NCBI GenBank assembly: GCA_963817465.1
Contig: CAWFOP010000009.1
Coordinates: 310,001-374,000, forward strand
Length of the DNA: 64,000 nucleotides
DNA from: CAMPKL01 sp963817465
GTDB lineage: Bacteria; Acidobacteriota; Terriglobia; Bryobacterales; UBA6623
Direction: 5' to 3'
Shown: one piece after another, positions 47,956 to 59,113 of the stretch
Position numbering within the stretch: position 1 is the first letter of the stretch
How the letters are laid out: each line of letters starts with the position of its first letter
Program-made: the position numbers and the translations under genes
Notes under the pieces: model-generated
The model's database searches: none
What the model saw: the letters and a program-made list of their open reading frames with translations, nothing else
Told to the model about the DNA's origin: nothing

Positions 47956-50868
47956 ATGTCGAAATATCCGCAGGAGTTGGCCCAGGCGTTCCGTGACGTC
48001 GTCAAGGGCGAAGTGCGCTTCGATGCGTATTCGAAGACGCTGTACTCGACCGACGCCAGCGTGTGGCAGATCGAGCCGATCGGGGCTGTGATTCCGCGCC
48101 ATGCGGGCGACGTGGTCGAGACGGTCAAGCTGGCGGCGCGCCACAAGATCCCCGTGCTGCCGCGCGGCGGCGCGACGAGCCTTTCAGGCCAGACCGTCGG
48201 CGAAGCGGTTCACATCGACTTCGCCAAGTACATGAATCGCATCCTCGAGACGAACGTCGAGGAGGGCTGGGTGCGCATCCAGCCGGGCGTGGTGCAGGAC
48301 CAGCTCAGCCGGCATCTGCGGCCGCTGGGGTTCCAATTCGGACCGGCGACGTCGTCGGCGAGCCGCGCGACGCTCGGCGGCATGATCGGCAACAACTCCG
48401 CCGGCTCGCACTCGATCTTGTACGGCAAGACGATCGACCACGTGATCGAGGTGAAGGCGGTGCTGTCGGACGGCTCGGAGGCTTGGTTCCGGCCGGTCGA
48501 GAACGGCATGCTCGAGAGCCTGACGCGCGGCGACACGTTCGAGGCGAAGCTGTATCGCGATTCGCTCGCGCTCGGCGCGCGCTACGCCGACCGCGTGCTC
48601 GAGAAGTTCCCGCGGATCCTGCGGCGCGTGTCGGGCTACAACCTGGACGAGCTGGTGGCGCGGGACGGCGTCTTCGGCGCGGGCTATTCGTCAAAGCCGG
48701 GGCCGTTGAACCTCGCGCGCGTGCTGATCGGCAGCGAGGGCACGCTGGGCGTCGTCACCGAAGCCAAGCTCAACATCGTGCCGCTGCCGCGGCACAAGGC
48801 GCTGTTGCTGGTGCACTACAAGTCGCTGTTCGACGCGGTCGACTCGACGGCTGAGATCGTCGCGACGGCTCCGGCGGCGGCCGAGCTGATCGACGACTTC
48901 ATCCTGTCGCGGGCGCGCACGCTGGCGGATTTCAAGGACCGCATCAAGTTCCTCGATCCCGAGGCCGAGGCGCTGATGGCGGTCGAGTACCACGGCGCGA
49001 GCGACGAAGAGGCTCTGGCGAAGGTGCGCGCCTGCAAGCGGAAGCTCGAGCGCCAGGGCATGGGCTACGGCTATCTGGAGCTGACCGACCCGGCCGCGCA
49101 AGCGAATATCTGGCTGACGCGCAAAGAGGCGCTCGGCATCATGATGAGCGTCAAGGGCGATCACAAGCCGATCGCCTTCGTCGAAGACCCGGCGGTGCCG
49201 CTCGACCAGATGCCGCAGTTTCTGCGGAGCTTCCGCGAGATTTTGGGCAAGTACGACGCGCACGGCGGCTACTACGGGCACGCCTCGGTCGGCTGCCTGC
49301 ACGTGCGGCCGATGATCAACCTCAAAGAGGCGTCGGAAGTCCGCAAGATGGTCGACATCGCCGACGAGGTCTTCAGCCTGGTGCAACGGCATCACGGCTC
49401 GATGAGCGGCGAACACGGCGACGGCATCGCGCGCTCGAAGTACAACAAGGCGCTGTTCGGCGACGAACTCTACCAGGGCTTTCTGGAGCTCAAGAGCCTG
49501 TGGGACCCGGACAACATCATGAACCCGGGCAAGGTGGTCAACGCGCCCGACCTCGACAAGGACCTGCGCTGGGGCCCCGACTACAAGACGATCGAGATCA
49601 AGACGCACCTCGATTTCTCGCGCGAAGGGGGCTTCGCCCGGGCGGTCGAGATGTGCAACGGGGCCGGCGTGTGCCGCAAGCGCATGGTCGGGACGATGTG
49701 CCCGTCGTACCACGCGACGCTCGAGGAAGAGCACTCGACGCGCGGGCGGGCCAACCTGCTGCGGGCCGCGATGTCGGGCAAGCTGCCGGCCGAGGAGTTC
49801 ACCTCCGAGCGCATGTTCGAGGCGCTCGACCTGTGCCTGGAATGTAAAGGCTGCAAGCGTGAATGCCCTTCGAACGTCGACCTGGCGAAGATCAAGTACG
49901 AGTTTCTGGCGCACTATTACGAACGCCACGGCACGCCGCTGAAGGCGAAGTTCTTCGGCAACGTCGAGACGCTCAACAAGTGGGGCTCGCGTTTCGCGGG
50001 ATTTGCCAACTGGGCGGCGCGGCTGGGGCCGGTGAAGAAGCTCAATGAGGCGGTGCTGGGCGTGGACGCGCGACGCGACCTGCCGCCGTTCGCCGCGGAG
50101 ACTTTCGAGTCGTGGCATCGCAAGCGCGCCAAGCCCAACGGGCGTCCGCGCCGGCGCGTCGCGCTGTTTCACGACTGCTTCATGAACTACAACTACCCGC
50201 AGGTGGGGCGGGCGGCGACGGAGTTGCTCGAAGCCGCGGGGTTTGACGTGCTGCTGCCTGAGAAGGTCTGCTGCGGGCGGCCGATGATCTCGAAGGGCCT
50301 GCTGGAGGATGCGCGCAAGCTGGCCGAGACCAACGTGCAACTGCTCGAGCGTTACGCCAAAGAGGGCGTGCCGGTGCTGGGCGCCGAGCCGAGCTGCCTG
50401 CTGACGCTGCGCGACGAATACATCGATCTGGTCAAGGGCGACGCCGTTCAGGCGGTCGCTTCAAACGCCTGGATGATCGACGAATTCCTCGTCGAGCAGG
50501 CCAACAAGGGCTCGCTCGAGCTGCAGTTCAAACCGCTCAAGGGCGTGCTGCTGCACGGCCACTGTCACCAGAAATCGCACATCGGGACCAAGTCGACCCT
50601 GGAGGCGCTGCGGATGATTCCCGGCTGCAAGGTCGAGGAGGTCAACTCGGGCTGCTGCGGAATGGCGGGTTCGTTCGGCTTCGAAAAAGCGCATTATGAG
50701 ATATCGGAGACGATCGGGCGAGAGAGGCTGTTCCCGGCGGTGGAGGCGGCCGACGCCGATACGGAGATTGCCGTCACGGGCGTCTCGTGCCGCCAGCAGA
50801 TCGGGCATTTCACCAAGCGACGACCGCGTCACGTCGTCGAAATCCTGCGCGACTGTGTAAAGGGATAG
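47956..50868 (+). CDS. FAD-linked oxidase fused to a two-cluster Fe-S/CCG protein (D-lactate/glycolate type)
   Basis: 970 residues. Residues ~40-465 are a GlcD/FAD_binding_4 oxidase (VIPRHAGDVVETVKLAA, LPRGGATSLSGQTVG, IGNNSAGSHSILYGKT, LIGSEGTLGVVTEAKL, MSGEHGDGIARS). Residues ~560-660 carry two Fe-S motifs (CNGAGVCRK ... GTMCPSY and CLECKGCKRECPSNVD). The tail (about 735-960) has two CCG domains: KVCCGRPMISKGLL and NSGCCGMAGSFGFE with HGHCHQKSH. Fusions of this form oxidise D-2-hydroxy acids such as D-lactate, glycolate or D-2-hydroxyglutarate and pass electrons to the quinone pool. The substrate is not fixed by sequence. A strong terminator follows. Confidence 0.93.
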   Translation: MSKYPQELAQAFRDVVKGEVRFDAYSKTLYSTDASVWQIEPIGAVIPRHAGDVVETVKLAARHKIPVLPRGGATSLSGQTVGEAVHIDFAKYMNRILETNVEEGWVRIQPGVVQDQLSRHLRPLGFQFGPATSSASRATLGGMIGNNSAGSHSILYGKTIDHVIEVKAVLSDGSEAWFRPVENGMLESLTRGDTFEAKLYRDSLALGARYADRVLEKFPRILRRVSGYNLDELVARDGVFGAGYSSKPGPLNLARVLIGSEGTLGVVTEAKLNIVPLPRHKALLLVHYKSLFDAVDSTAEIVATAPAAAELIDDFILSRARTLADFKDRIKFLDPEAEALMAVEYHGASDEEALAKVRACKRKLERQGMGYGYLELTDPAAQANIWLTRKEALGIMMSVKGDHKPIAFVEDPAVPLDQMPQFLRSFREILGKYDAHGGYYGHASVGCLHVRPMINLKEASEVRKMVDIADEVFSLVQRHHGSMSGEHGDGIARSKYNKALFGDELYQGFLELKSLWDPDNIMNPGKVVNAPDLDKDLRWGPDYKTIEIKTHLDFSREGGFARAVEMCNGAGVCRKRMVGTMCPSYHATLEEEHSTRGRANLLRAAMSGKLPAEEFTSERMFEALDLCLECKGCKRECPSNVDLAKIKYEFLAHYYERHGTPLKAKFFGNVETLNKWGSRFAGFANWAARLGPVKKLNEAVLGVDARRDLPPFAAETFESWHRKRAKPNGRPRRRVALFHDCFMNYNYPQVGRAATELLEAAGFDVLLPEKVCCGRPMISKGLLEDARKLAETNVQLLERYAKEGVPVLGAEPSCLLTLRDEYIDLVKGDAVQAVASNAWMIDEFLVEQANKGSLELQFKPLKGVLLHGHCHQKSHIGTKSTLEALRMIPGCKVEEVNSGCCGMAGSFGFEKAHYEISETIGRERLFPAVEAADADTEIAVTGVSCRQQIGHFTKRRPRHVVEILRDCVKG

Positions 50869-50891
50869 AGCGAGAGGATAGGTCGCTCAAA

Positions 50892-50928
50892 AGGGCCGCG
50901 GGACAGCGGCGCGGCCCTCGTGTTTTTT
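50892..50928 (+). terminator. Rho-independent terminator after the FAD/Fe-S oxidase
   Basis: A perfect 9-bp GC stem (AGGGCCGCG / CGCGGCCCT) with a 9-nt loop, followed by CGTG and TTTTTT (50923-50928), 23 bp after the oxidase stop. Confidence 0.85.
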
Positions 50929-50942
50929 CGTAGAGGAGGCGG

Positions 50943-51887
50943 ATGAAACCCCAGCCCTTAGGAAGGACAAGCGGATTGCTCGCCTTGTTCGTCTCCATTT
51001 TGTGGGGCGGCAACTTGGTGGCGATCAAGCTCGGATTGGGCACGTTGCCGCCGATGTGGAGCGCCTACTGGCGCTTTGTCGCGGGTGCGGTCACCGTCTC
51101 CATCTGGGCGAAGATCCAGGGCGTCTCGCTGATGCCGCGGCGCGAGGATTGGACGTCGGTGTTCGCGCTGGGGCTGATGTTCACCGCCCAGATTACGTGT
51201 CTGAACCTGGGCGTCGACCGCACGTCGCCGGGCTACGGCGTGGTGCTGCTGAATTCGCATCCGATCTTCACGAACCTGTTCGGGCATTTCTTCGAGTCGG
51301 AAGAGAAGCTCAGCCGACGGCGGATATTCGGCATGGCGCTGGCTCTGTTTGGAATGAGCTACGTCGCCGTGGGCCGTCCAGCGGCCGCGTTGGCGCGCGA
51401 GCCGCACGTCGGCAACGCGCTGCTGCTGGTCTCGGCGACGTTGCTGGCCGTGCGCGTGATCTACACGCGGCGGCTGGTGCAGTCGATGCACCCGTTGCGG
51501 CCGGTGATGTGGCAGATGTTCTTCTCGCTGCCGTTGTTTTTGGCGGCCGCGTGGTGGTTCGAGCCGATGGAGCTGCAGCCGCTCACGCGCGGACCCGTGC
51601 TGGCGATCCTCTACCAGGGCGCCGTGATCGGCGGCTTCTGCTTCGTCATGTGGACGACGCTGCTGCAGAAGCACGCGGCGAGCACGCTGTCGATGTTCGG
51701 CTTTCTGGTGCCGTTCTTTGGGGTGTTCTTGAGCGCGTTGGTGTTCGGCGAAGAATTACGTCCGCACTTGATCGCGGGCGCCGGCCTGGTGACGCTCGGC
51801 ATCGTCATCGTGACGCGCAAGCAGAAGCGGCCCAAGCCGATTCCCGCTCTCCCGGCGACGGCGGGCTTGGCGCGCAGCGAGGACTGA
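50943..51887 (+). CDS. EamA/DMT-family transporter
   Basis: 314 residues, ten membrane helices in two five-helix repeats (EamA x2): the first from SGLLALFVSILWGGNLVAIKLG through VDRTSPGYGVVLLNSHPIFTNLFGHFF, the second from NALLLVSATLLAVRVIYTRRL to STLSMFGFLVPFFGVFLSALVFGEELRPHLIAGAGLVTLGIVIV. AGAGGAGG lies 6 nt before the ATG. Typical substrates are amino acids or metabolites; none can be assigned. It follows the oxidase terminator and is therefore an independent unit, convergent with the M16 peptidase. Confidence 0.92.
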   Translation: MKPQPLGRTSGLLALFVSILWGGNLVAIKLGLGTLPPMWSAYWRFVAGAVTVSIWAKIQGVSLMPRREDWTSVFALGLMFTAQITCLNLGVDRTSPGYGVVLLNSHPIFTNLFGHFFESEEKLSRRRIFGMALALFGMSYVAVGRPAAALAREPHVGNALLLVSATLLAVRVIYTRRLVQSMHPLRPVMWQMFFSLPLFLAAAWWFEPMELQPLTRGPVLAILYQGAVIGGFCFVMWTTLLQKHAASTLSMFGFLVPFFGVFLSALVFGEELRPHLIAGAGLVTLGIVIVTRKQKRPKPIPALPATAGLARSED

Positions 51888-51897
51888 CCGCGCCGCC

Positions 51898-53178
51898 TCA
51901 GCAAGTCAGTTGATCGCGATCGATTGAGAAACCGTGCAGATCGCCCATGACGGCCAAGGCGATGCGTTCGGTCCGGAACCATGTCTGCGCCAGCTCGGTG
52001 ATCTGCTCGGCGGTGACCGCGTCGATCCGCTCGAGCGTTTCGTCGAGAGAGAACACCTTGCCGAAGTATCTCTCTTGGTGGGCCAGGTTCGACATGCGGC
52101 TCGAACTCGACTCCAGGCTAAGTAGCAGGCTGCCCTTGATGTGCTCTTTGGTGCGCGTGAGCTCCGCGGCGGGCACGGGATTTCGCTTGAGGTCGCGAAA
52201 CTCGTTCAGCACATACTTGACGACTTTGGCGGCGGATTTGAGCGATGTGCCGGCATAGATCGACAGACAGCCGGTGTCGGCGTAAAGGTTGAGGTCCGAA
52301 AACACCGAGTAGGCGAGGCCTGCGCGCTCGCGAATCTTGAGGAACAGGCGCGAGCTGACGCCGCCGCCGAGCATCGTGTTGAGCAGATAGCCGGCGAAGC
52401 GGCGCGGGTCGTCAATGCGATGAGCCTCGACGCCCAGGGTCAAGTGGACTTGCTCGAGCGCAGGCTTGTCGCGCAGGGAGATTCGAGGCGTTACAACGGG
52501 AGTCGAATCAGCGGCGACCGCCTCGCCGCCGACGAGCGAGCCGAACTCCTTGTCGATCAGCTCGACGACTTCGCCGTGGCGCAGGGCGCCGGCCGCGGAA
52601 ACCAGCACGCGCTGGGGCTGCAGGGTCTTGCGATAGTAGTCTTCAATCTGCTCGCGGTCGAAGCGCTTGATCGTCGTCTTGCTGCCGATGATGGGCCGCC
52701 CGAGCGAGTGGCGACTCCAAAAGTTCTTCGAGAAGATTTCGTGGATCAGGTAGTCCGGGCTGTCCTCGTCCATCTTCAGCTCTTCGAGCACGACGTTTTT
52801 TTCGTGCTTGATTTCGTCGGCGGGAAACAGCGGGCGCAGAACCATATCGGCGATGACGTCGACCGCGAGCGGCAGGTGCCGGTCGAGCGCCCTTACTGTG
52901 AATGCGGTGGTTTCCTTGGTGGTGAAAGCGTCGAGATGGCCGCCGATGCCGTCGATGGCGAAGGCGATTTCCTCGGCCGTCCGTTTCTTGGAACCCTTGA
53001 AAACCATGTGCTCGAGGAAATGCGTGATGCCGCTTTCCGAAGCCCGCTCGTGGCGCGAGCCCGCATCGAGCCACACGCCGACGGCGGTTGAGCGCAGGTG
53101 CGGCATCTCTTCTGTGATGACGCGTACTCCGTTGTCAAGGATGGTTTTTTGGATGTCGCGCCCGTCTATACCTTGCAT
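51898..53178 (-). CDS. M16-family zinc peptidase (processing-peptidase type)
   Basis: 426 residues from the ATG at 53178. The inverted zinc motif HFLEH gives H53, E56 and H57, with the third ligand in EKNVVLEELKM (near E132). The pattern VWLDAGSRHERASESGITHFLEHMVFKGSKKRTAEEI and the late LGGGVSSRLFLKIRERAGLAYSVFS are those of bacterial PqqL/RPP-like and mitochondrial beta-MPP-like peptidases. Exported or cytoplasmic location is not evident (no signal peptide). Single gene, 78 bp from addA. Confidence 0.93.
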   Translation of the reverse strand: MQGIDGRDIQKTILDNGVRVITEEMPHLRSTAVGVWLDAGSRHERASESGITHFLEHMVFKGSKKRTAEEIAFAIDGIGGHLDAFTTKETTAFTVRALDRHLPLAVDVIADMVLRPLFPADEIKHEKNVVLEELKMDEDSPDYLIHEIFSKNFWSRHSLGRPIIGSKTTIKRFDREQIEDYYRKTLQPQRVLVSAAGALRHGEVVELIDKEFGSLVGGEAVAADSTPVVTPRISLRDKPALEQVHLTLGVEAHRIDDPRRFAGYLLNTMLGGGVSSRLFLKIRERAGLAYSVFSDLNLYADTGCLSIYAGTSLKSAAKVVKYVLNEFRDLKRNPVPAAELTRTKEHIKGSLLLSLESSSSRMSNLAHQERYFGKVFSLDETLERIDAVTAEQITELAQTWFRTERIALAVMGDLHGFSIDRDQLTC

Positions 53179-53256
53179 GGCCTGCGCCTCGAGACGCTCA
53201 GCGGCTGGATTCGCCAAGCGTAGGTTTCTCGGGCACGCCGTCGGATTGCCCTCATG

Positions 53257-56200
53257 CTACCAGCCCGGAGGTTCGAAGCCAAGGAACAGTTGGCCTCGCG
53301 GCGACCGCTGCTGTTTGGCCGACGGGGGTTGGGACGGGCAGAGGCCTCGGAAATGGGGGCAGCGGTAGCAGCGCGGCCCCGGGTTGAGGTCGAAGGTCCG
53401 AGCCTCCTGGGCCTGGAAGAGCCGCTCGGCGAGGTCGGCCGCGGCCTGGAGAGCCGGCGCGGCGAGGTCGACATCGATGACGGCGTCCGGGCGCAGGAAG
53501 TGCAGAACGGCGCGGGCAGGCTTGCGTCCTTGCTGCTCGAGTGCGAGCGCGTAGAGCTGGAGCTGGACCGCATAGCCGGCGGCGCGCTCGGCGGCTTCGG
53601 CGGCGCTGACCCGGTCGGTTTTGTAGTCGACCAAGACGCCGCCTCCCCCTTGGCCGTCGTCGATCAGCAGGTCGAGCACGCCGCGGATCAGGCGGCGCCC
53701 GACGGGAAAGACCAGGCTCAGCTCGCGCTCGCAGCTTCCGGCCGCGGCTGCGGCGCCTAGGGGGCTCTTCTCGAAAGTTTCAACCAGCCGCAGGGCTTCC
53801 GCGGAGGCATCCTCGCGCGGCGCGAGCGCGGCGAGAATCGCGTGCACCGAGCGGCCAAGTTCGGTCGGATCGTTGATGTCGCGGTCGCTGTCGGCGGCTT
53901 CCGGATCCGGATGGACTGGGGTTTCGAGGCCCAGGTAGCGCGACAGGTAATACTTGCGGGGGCATTCGGCGAACAGCGACACGGCGGTCGCGGAGACTTC
54001 ATGGTCGGCCTGGCCGCCGGCGGGCAGCGGCTCGATGCGCGGCAAGGCGGCGGCTTCGGCGGCCGAGCGATCGAGCTCGATCGGCGGCGGGTCTTGATCG
54101 GTGCGGAACAGGCGGTATGTCACGCCCTTCTTGGTGACGATTTGCGGTTCGGCGTCGATGCCCTTGAGATCGATTTCCAGTCCGTCGTTGAGCAGCTTCG
54201 CCCATGAGTCGCGTTTGGCGATGTAGTTGCCCCACGAAGCGCTCAATACGAGGTGTTCTTCGGCCCGCGTGACGCCGACATAGAACACGCGGTTGTCCTC
54301 TTCGTCATCGGCGGTCTTCTTCGGCAGCCTGGATCTTGCGGTAAGCGGCGTCTGCGGACCTCTCTCGTCTTTCTCCATCCAGCGGACTCCGAGGCCGGCG
54401 CCGAGCATCGAAGAGGAACGAATCGCTGTCGGATTTCCCCCGCGATTGCACGGCCGGAATCACGACGACTGGAAATTCGAGCCCCTTCGCCATGTGGATG
54501 GTCATCAGATGCACGGCGTCGGCGGCGTCCTCGGGGACCGTCGCTTCCGCTTCGGCCGAGGCTGAGCTGCCGAAACTCATCGAGCCGCGCGATAGGCCCG
54601 TTGATAGGCGAAGTCGCCTCTAGTCGGGCTTGTGCGGCGATGCGCGCCAGCTTTGCGACGTTGGCGGAACGCTGGGCGCCGCCCGGCTGCTCGAGCAGCC
54701 AGGCGTCGTAGCCGGTCGCCTGCATGATGCGTTGGATGAAGACGTCGATCGGCGCGTCCTCTCGCTCAACCCGAAAGCGCTCGAGCAGACCGCGAAAGCT
54801 TTCGAGGCGATCCTGCTGTTCGCGCGGCAGGTCTGGAGGATTCGCGAGCGCGGCCGGCGAGATTACCTCTTGTCAGGCTTCAGCGCGAGCAGCGTCGCGT
54901 CGTTGAGGCCCGCAATCGGCGAGCGCATCGCCGCCGCCAAGCTGATCTCGTCGCGAGGGTTGTCGACCGCGCGCAAGAAGCGCGAGTACGTCGCGAACTT
55001 CTTCCGATTCGAAGAATCCCTTTGCCGGCGTTGAGCTGGTAAGGGATGCCGGCTTGGCGCAAGCCCGTCGGCGAAGTCGTCGAGTTGGGCGTTCGTCCGC
55101 ACGAGGATCGCGAAGTCCTTCCAGCGCGCCTTGGCGGTCGGCGACGCGGCTCGCCCTCGCGGCGCGGCGGGTCGCTGACGGGGAGGCTCTCGCGCAGCTC
55201 CGCGATGCGCTGCGCGACCCAGGCCGCCTCGCGCTGCTTCAACCCCATCGGAGTCCTTCGCGCGATACGATCATCACTTCAACGCTGGGAATCGTCTTGG
55301 CGGGGAATGTGCGTCGCCGCTATGAGACTGCGTTGCTCGACGCCGTCGGCCTGCTGCGTCAACGCCTCCGCGGCGGCGAGGATCTCGGGCCGGCTGCGGA
55401 AGTTTTCGAGAAGATCGACGGCATGCCCGCCGCCGTCGGCGACCGTTTCGCGAAATTCGCGGAACACGCGCGGTTCGGCGTTGCGGAACGCGTAGATCGA
55501 TTGATTGATGTCTCCCACGGCCAGCAGCGTGCTGCCCGGATTGGCCTTTTGCAGGTTCTTGAGCAGCGCGTCTTGCTGCGGGTTGGTGTCTTGGTTTTCG
55601 TCAACGAGGATGTGGCGGAAGCGCGAACGAAGCTCGACGCCGTCTTCGAGGAGCTTGTTCGTGCGCGCGACGAGGTCGGAGAAAGTCGAGGACGCCGCGA
55701 GGCCAGCTTCCACGGCGTCATATGCCGACGATGATGCGCTTCGCGACGTCCGCCGCCCAGCGTCGCTGCTCGTTATAGCCGGCGCCGTCGCCCTCGCTGC
55801 TCGTCAAGCGCGAACGGCGGGACGCCGGCATTCCGCACGGCGTTGACCAGGATGCTGAAACTCGTGGTGAACCTTGCTGTAGAGCGATTCTTCGGCGTAC
55901 TCGTAGGTGCCCTTGAAGCTGCTCAGGAAGCGGTCCGTGCCTTGCGCGGTCCTCGTTGAAGCACGAGCATCGAGCGTTTCGTCGACGATGCGGCGCAACT
56001 CGAATTCGGCTTCGGCGGGCTCCAGGATGCGGAAGTCCGGGTCGACGCGAGCTTCAAGAGCATGTTCCTTCAGAACGCGCGAGCAAAAAGCGTCGATCGT
56101 CGAAATCTGCGCGCGCTCGATGGCTTTGCGCCAAGCGACGTCGTCGCCGGCGGCCTCGACCAGGCGCCGATACATGCTCGCCGCCGCCTTACGGGTGAAC

Positions 56201-56364
56201 GTGATCGCGAGGATTTGTCCCGGCTCGACGCGCTTTGCGCGCGCCAACCAGCGGATGCGCTCCGTCAGCACGCGCGTTTTGCCCGAACCGGGACCGGCGG
56301 TGACGCAGACGGACGTCCGCCCCCAGCTCTCGATCGCTTCCTGCTGCTTGGCGGTGTGGCTCAT
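53257..56364 (-). pseudogene. addA: AddA helicase-nuclease, many frameshifts in its middle
   Basis: UvrD-type helicase plus nuclease of the AddAB double-strand-break repair enzyme; about 1030 codons from the ATG at 56364 (Q-motif TAKQQEAI). Motifs in order: Walker A GPGSGKTR, FTRKAAASMYRRL, DENQDTN (near 55593), GDINQSIYAFR (near 55500), TIHMAKGLEFPVVV (near 54495), VGVTRAEEHLVL (near 54265), nuclease VLVDYKTDR (near 53625) and a CYRCPHFRGLC cysteine cluster (near 53350). The reading frame breaks a dozen or so times between ~54.3 and ~55.86 kb, by both gained and lost bases; each piece still reads as good AddA. The ends (53257-54300 and 55860-56364) are clean. Probably a functional gene with consensus errors. 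Confidence 0.85.
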
Positions 56365-56372
56365 CGCGTCGG

Positions 56373-59094
56373 TTAAAGCTCGATGCGGCAGATGTCGCGG
56401 AAATCGCAGAAGCGCTTGCAGAAGTTGCGGTCGCGCGGCTCGGCGGCGATTCGCCCTGGCGAATTTCCCGACCGATTCCGCCGTCACATCGCGAACGCGT
56501 CGCTCATCCGAGCTCAGCTCATCGTCGGACATCGCCTTCACTCCGCGATCTCTCTTGTCGTTCCCTGAAGCCGTACTGGCGGCGGATTTCCGGCGTCACC
56601 CAGCCAAATACCGTGTCTTTCTTTCGGAGCCCCCACAGCAAGGCTCCTCCCGCGGCTCAGGCCCTGCCTTTCGGTCATGCCCGCGCAGATAGAGGAAAGC
56701 TTGGGTTGAGTGCCCTTGCTCGTGCTGCTTCGCGAGCTCGATGATGCGGCTGTCGCCCGAATACTTGTAGTCGATGACCACCGCGGCGGCGCCTCCGACC
56801 ATGTCGCAACGATCGATCCGGCCCCTGATGTTGAATGACCCGGCGCCCGTCACGCCTCGATCGAGGTAGACGAATGTCGTCCTCGTTGCCCTCTTGCACC
56901 GCATGGCCGGCGGCTCGCGCCGCAGGATGCTTCGCGAAACGGCGCGAGGTCCATCCGCATCGCTTCGCGCAAGAACTTCGGTGTGAAAGCTGCGGGCGAA
57001 ATTCCCGCCTCAGTCCAGAGCGCTCTCGAAGACGCTGTCCAGCGCCTCGCCGATCGGCCGCTCCGGCTCGCGGCTCCATTGTGAAATCGCCTCGTGGACG
57101 ACCGAGCCTTTCCAGCGCGCGTCCATGCGCTGGTAGGCGACGCAGGGGCGTCCGTTGAGGCGCAGCGTCTTGCCCGCGAAGAACTGATACGGGCACTGCA
57201 GATAGTTGTCGATCCCGAGCGGGCTGAACGCCTTGTGGCGCTCGAAGATCGCTTGCAGCAGCTTCGGGTCGTCGATGGGCTCCACGGGCGCGGGCGCGGC
57301 AGCGGGAGTCTCGAGCGGTTTGGCGCCGGACGTCGGCCGGTCATTATCGGCCTTGGGAGGCAGCAAGAACGAGCGCACGCGGGCCGCGCCGCTCGCGTCC
57401 GCCTGCGGGTACGAGAGCGTCAGCCGCTCGCGGGCGCGCGATTTGGCGATCGTGTAGAGCAGTTCCTCGTCGGCGACGGCCTCGGCGCGCGTGCGCAGCT
57501 CGAACCCGGCTTGTTTGATTCGCTGGCGGTCAGCGTCGAACAGCAGCAAGTCTTCCGGCGGCTTGCTCGGAAATTCGCCCTCGACCATGCCCGGCACGAA
57601 CACAGCGGCCAGCTCCCATTGGCGCGCTTCGTAAACCGACAACACGTTGACCACGTCGCGGCGGCGGTCCGCCACGCGCAGCACGGCGACGGCGAGCGTC
57701 TTGTCCAAGGCGTCGAGGAAAGTCGCCAGCGTGACCTCGGGCCGGCTCTTGAGGTCGAGCAGCTGCGCCGTCTCGTCGAAGGCTTCGCCGAGTTGCTGGA
57801 CGGCCTGACCGAAGGCGCGCAACTCGAGCACACGCTGGGGCGTGATCCGGTCGGCGACGGCGGGAGGGCGGATTTGGTCCTTCGCGAAGTCCTGGCAGCG
57901 TCGCGCCCAAGCGGCCGGGGCACGGCGTTCGCCGGCCTCGAGGGCGAGCTTTTCCAACTCGTCGAGCGTGTCCGCCACAAGTTGCGGCGCGTCCGCGCGC
58001 AGCGTCTCGATGCCCTCGCCGGGCAGCTTTTCGCGGACGCGAAAGTCCCATGCGTCCGTGTCGAGATGCAGCCCGACGCGCGACGACGGCCGCACCAGGG
58101 CGTCGAGCGTCGCCTCGGCGGGCAGGCCGTCCGCCGCGGCGCGCAGCAAATCGCGCACGAAGCGCACGGCGCCATGGCTCGCAAGCGGCCGCGGCCGGCG
58201 CATGCGGAAGGGGATCCCGAAACGTTCGAACACGGCCTGGATTTGCGCGGCGTATTTGTCGGGCGAACGCAGCACGACGCCGATCTGATGGAACGGTTGA
58301 TTCGTCTCGCGGCGATATTCGACGATGCGGCGCGCCAGCTCTTCAACTTCCTGCTCGAGGCCCGGCGCCACGACGACTTGGGGCTCGACTTGCGGCCGCC
58401 AAGTTTTGTCGAGCCGCCTGCGCGGCAGGTCCGGCAGGAACCCCGGCGCCGGCTCGTCGATGGCGGTCACGGTCAGCGCAACTCCGCCCGTCGCGAGCGA
58501 CCGGATCAGGTCGCGCTCACCGACCGAGAAGGTGAAGAAGCCGTCGAACAGCGCCTCGTCGACGCCCCGCAGGCCTTGCAAGGCGGCAAGCTGCGCCGCC
58601 CTCTCCAGCCTCTCGGCCGACGACACGAAGCCCTGCGCGTCGAGAAAGCGCTGGTAGGCGCGGTACACCTGAGCCAGCGCGCGATGGGTTCGCCCTTTGG
58701 CGAGGCGCTCGAAATCGGCGGGGCGGCAGCGCGCGGCTTGCAGCTCCTTGAGCGTCCGCGAGACGCGATTCTCAAAGCCGGCGGACTTCGCGAGCGGCGC
58801 GAAGGTGTCCCCGCCGCCTTGGCTGATCGCCTCCGAAACCAGCCACGCATCAATGGCGGGCGACGGCTCTTGGAGGTCGGGCGTCAGCCGCTCGACCAGC
58901 GCGGCGATCGGCAGAATCAAATCGGTGCGGACGGTGTGGCCGCGCCGCGCCAACTCGTGCGTCAAGTGCTGCGCCATGCTCGCCGTGGGGACAACGAGCA
59001 CGGTGCGCGCCTCACGGCTTTCGCGCAACGCCGCGGTCAGCCTTTCGAGAACAAGGTGAGTCTTGCCGCCGCCTGGAGGGCCGATCAGGAGCAT
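56373..59094 (-). pseudogene. addB: AddB nuclease, frameshifts near its C-terminus
   Basis: AddB-type partner of AddA, about 900 codons. The ATG at 59094 gives MLLIGPPGGGKTHLVL (Walker A); an in-frame ATG at 59130 would overlap ggt. The frame is clean to ~57010 (through LQCPYQFFAG, the first Fe-S cysteine). Then about seven indels follow before the true stop at 56373: the PD-(D/E)XK site GRIDRCD and VVIDYKY (near 56760-56815) and the last three cluster cysteines in NFCKRFCDFRDIC (56385-56425) are all recoverable. With AddA this is a dual-nuclease AddAB. The next gene starts 8 nt on, so addBA is an operon. Damage is confined to the same region as in addA. Confidence 0.85.
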
Positions 59095-59113
59095 GAGGCC
59101 GGAAAGACGGATT

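Noticed and set aside
53257..59094. Phage-defence interpretation of addAB
   Set aside because: Domain order and dual nuclease sites match housekeeping AddAB repair; no defence genes are adjacent.
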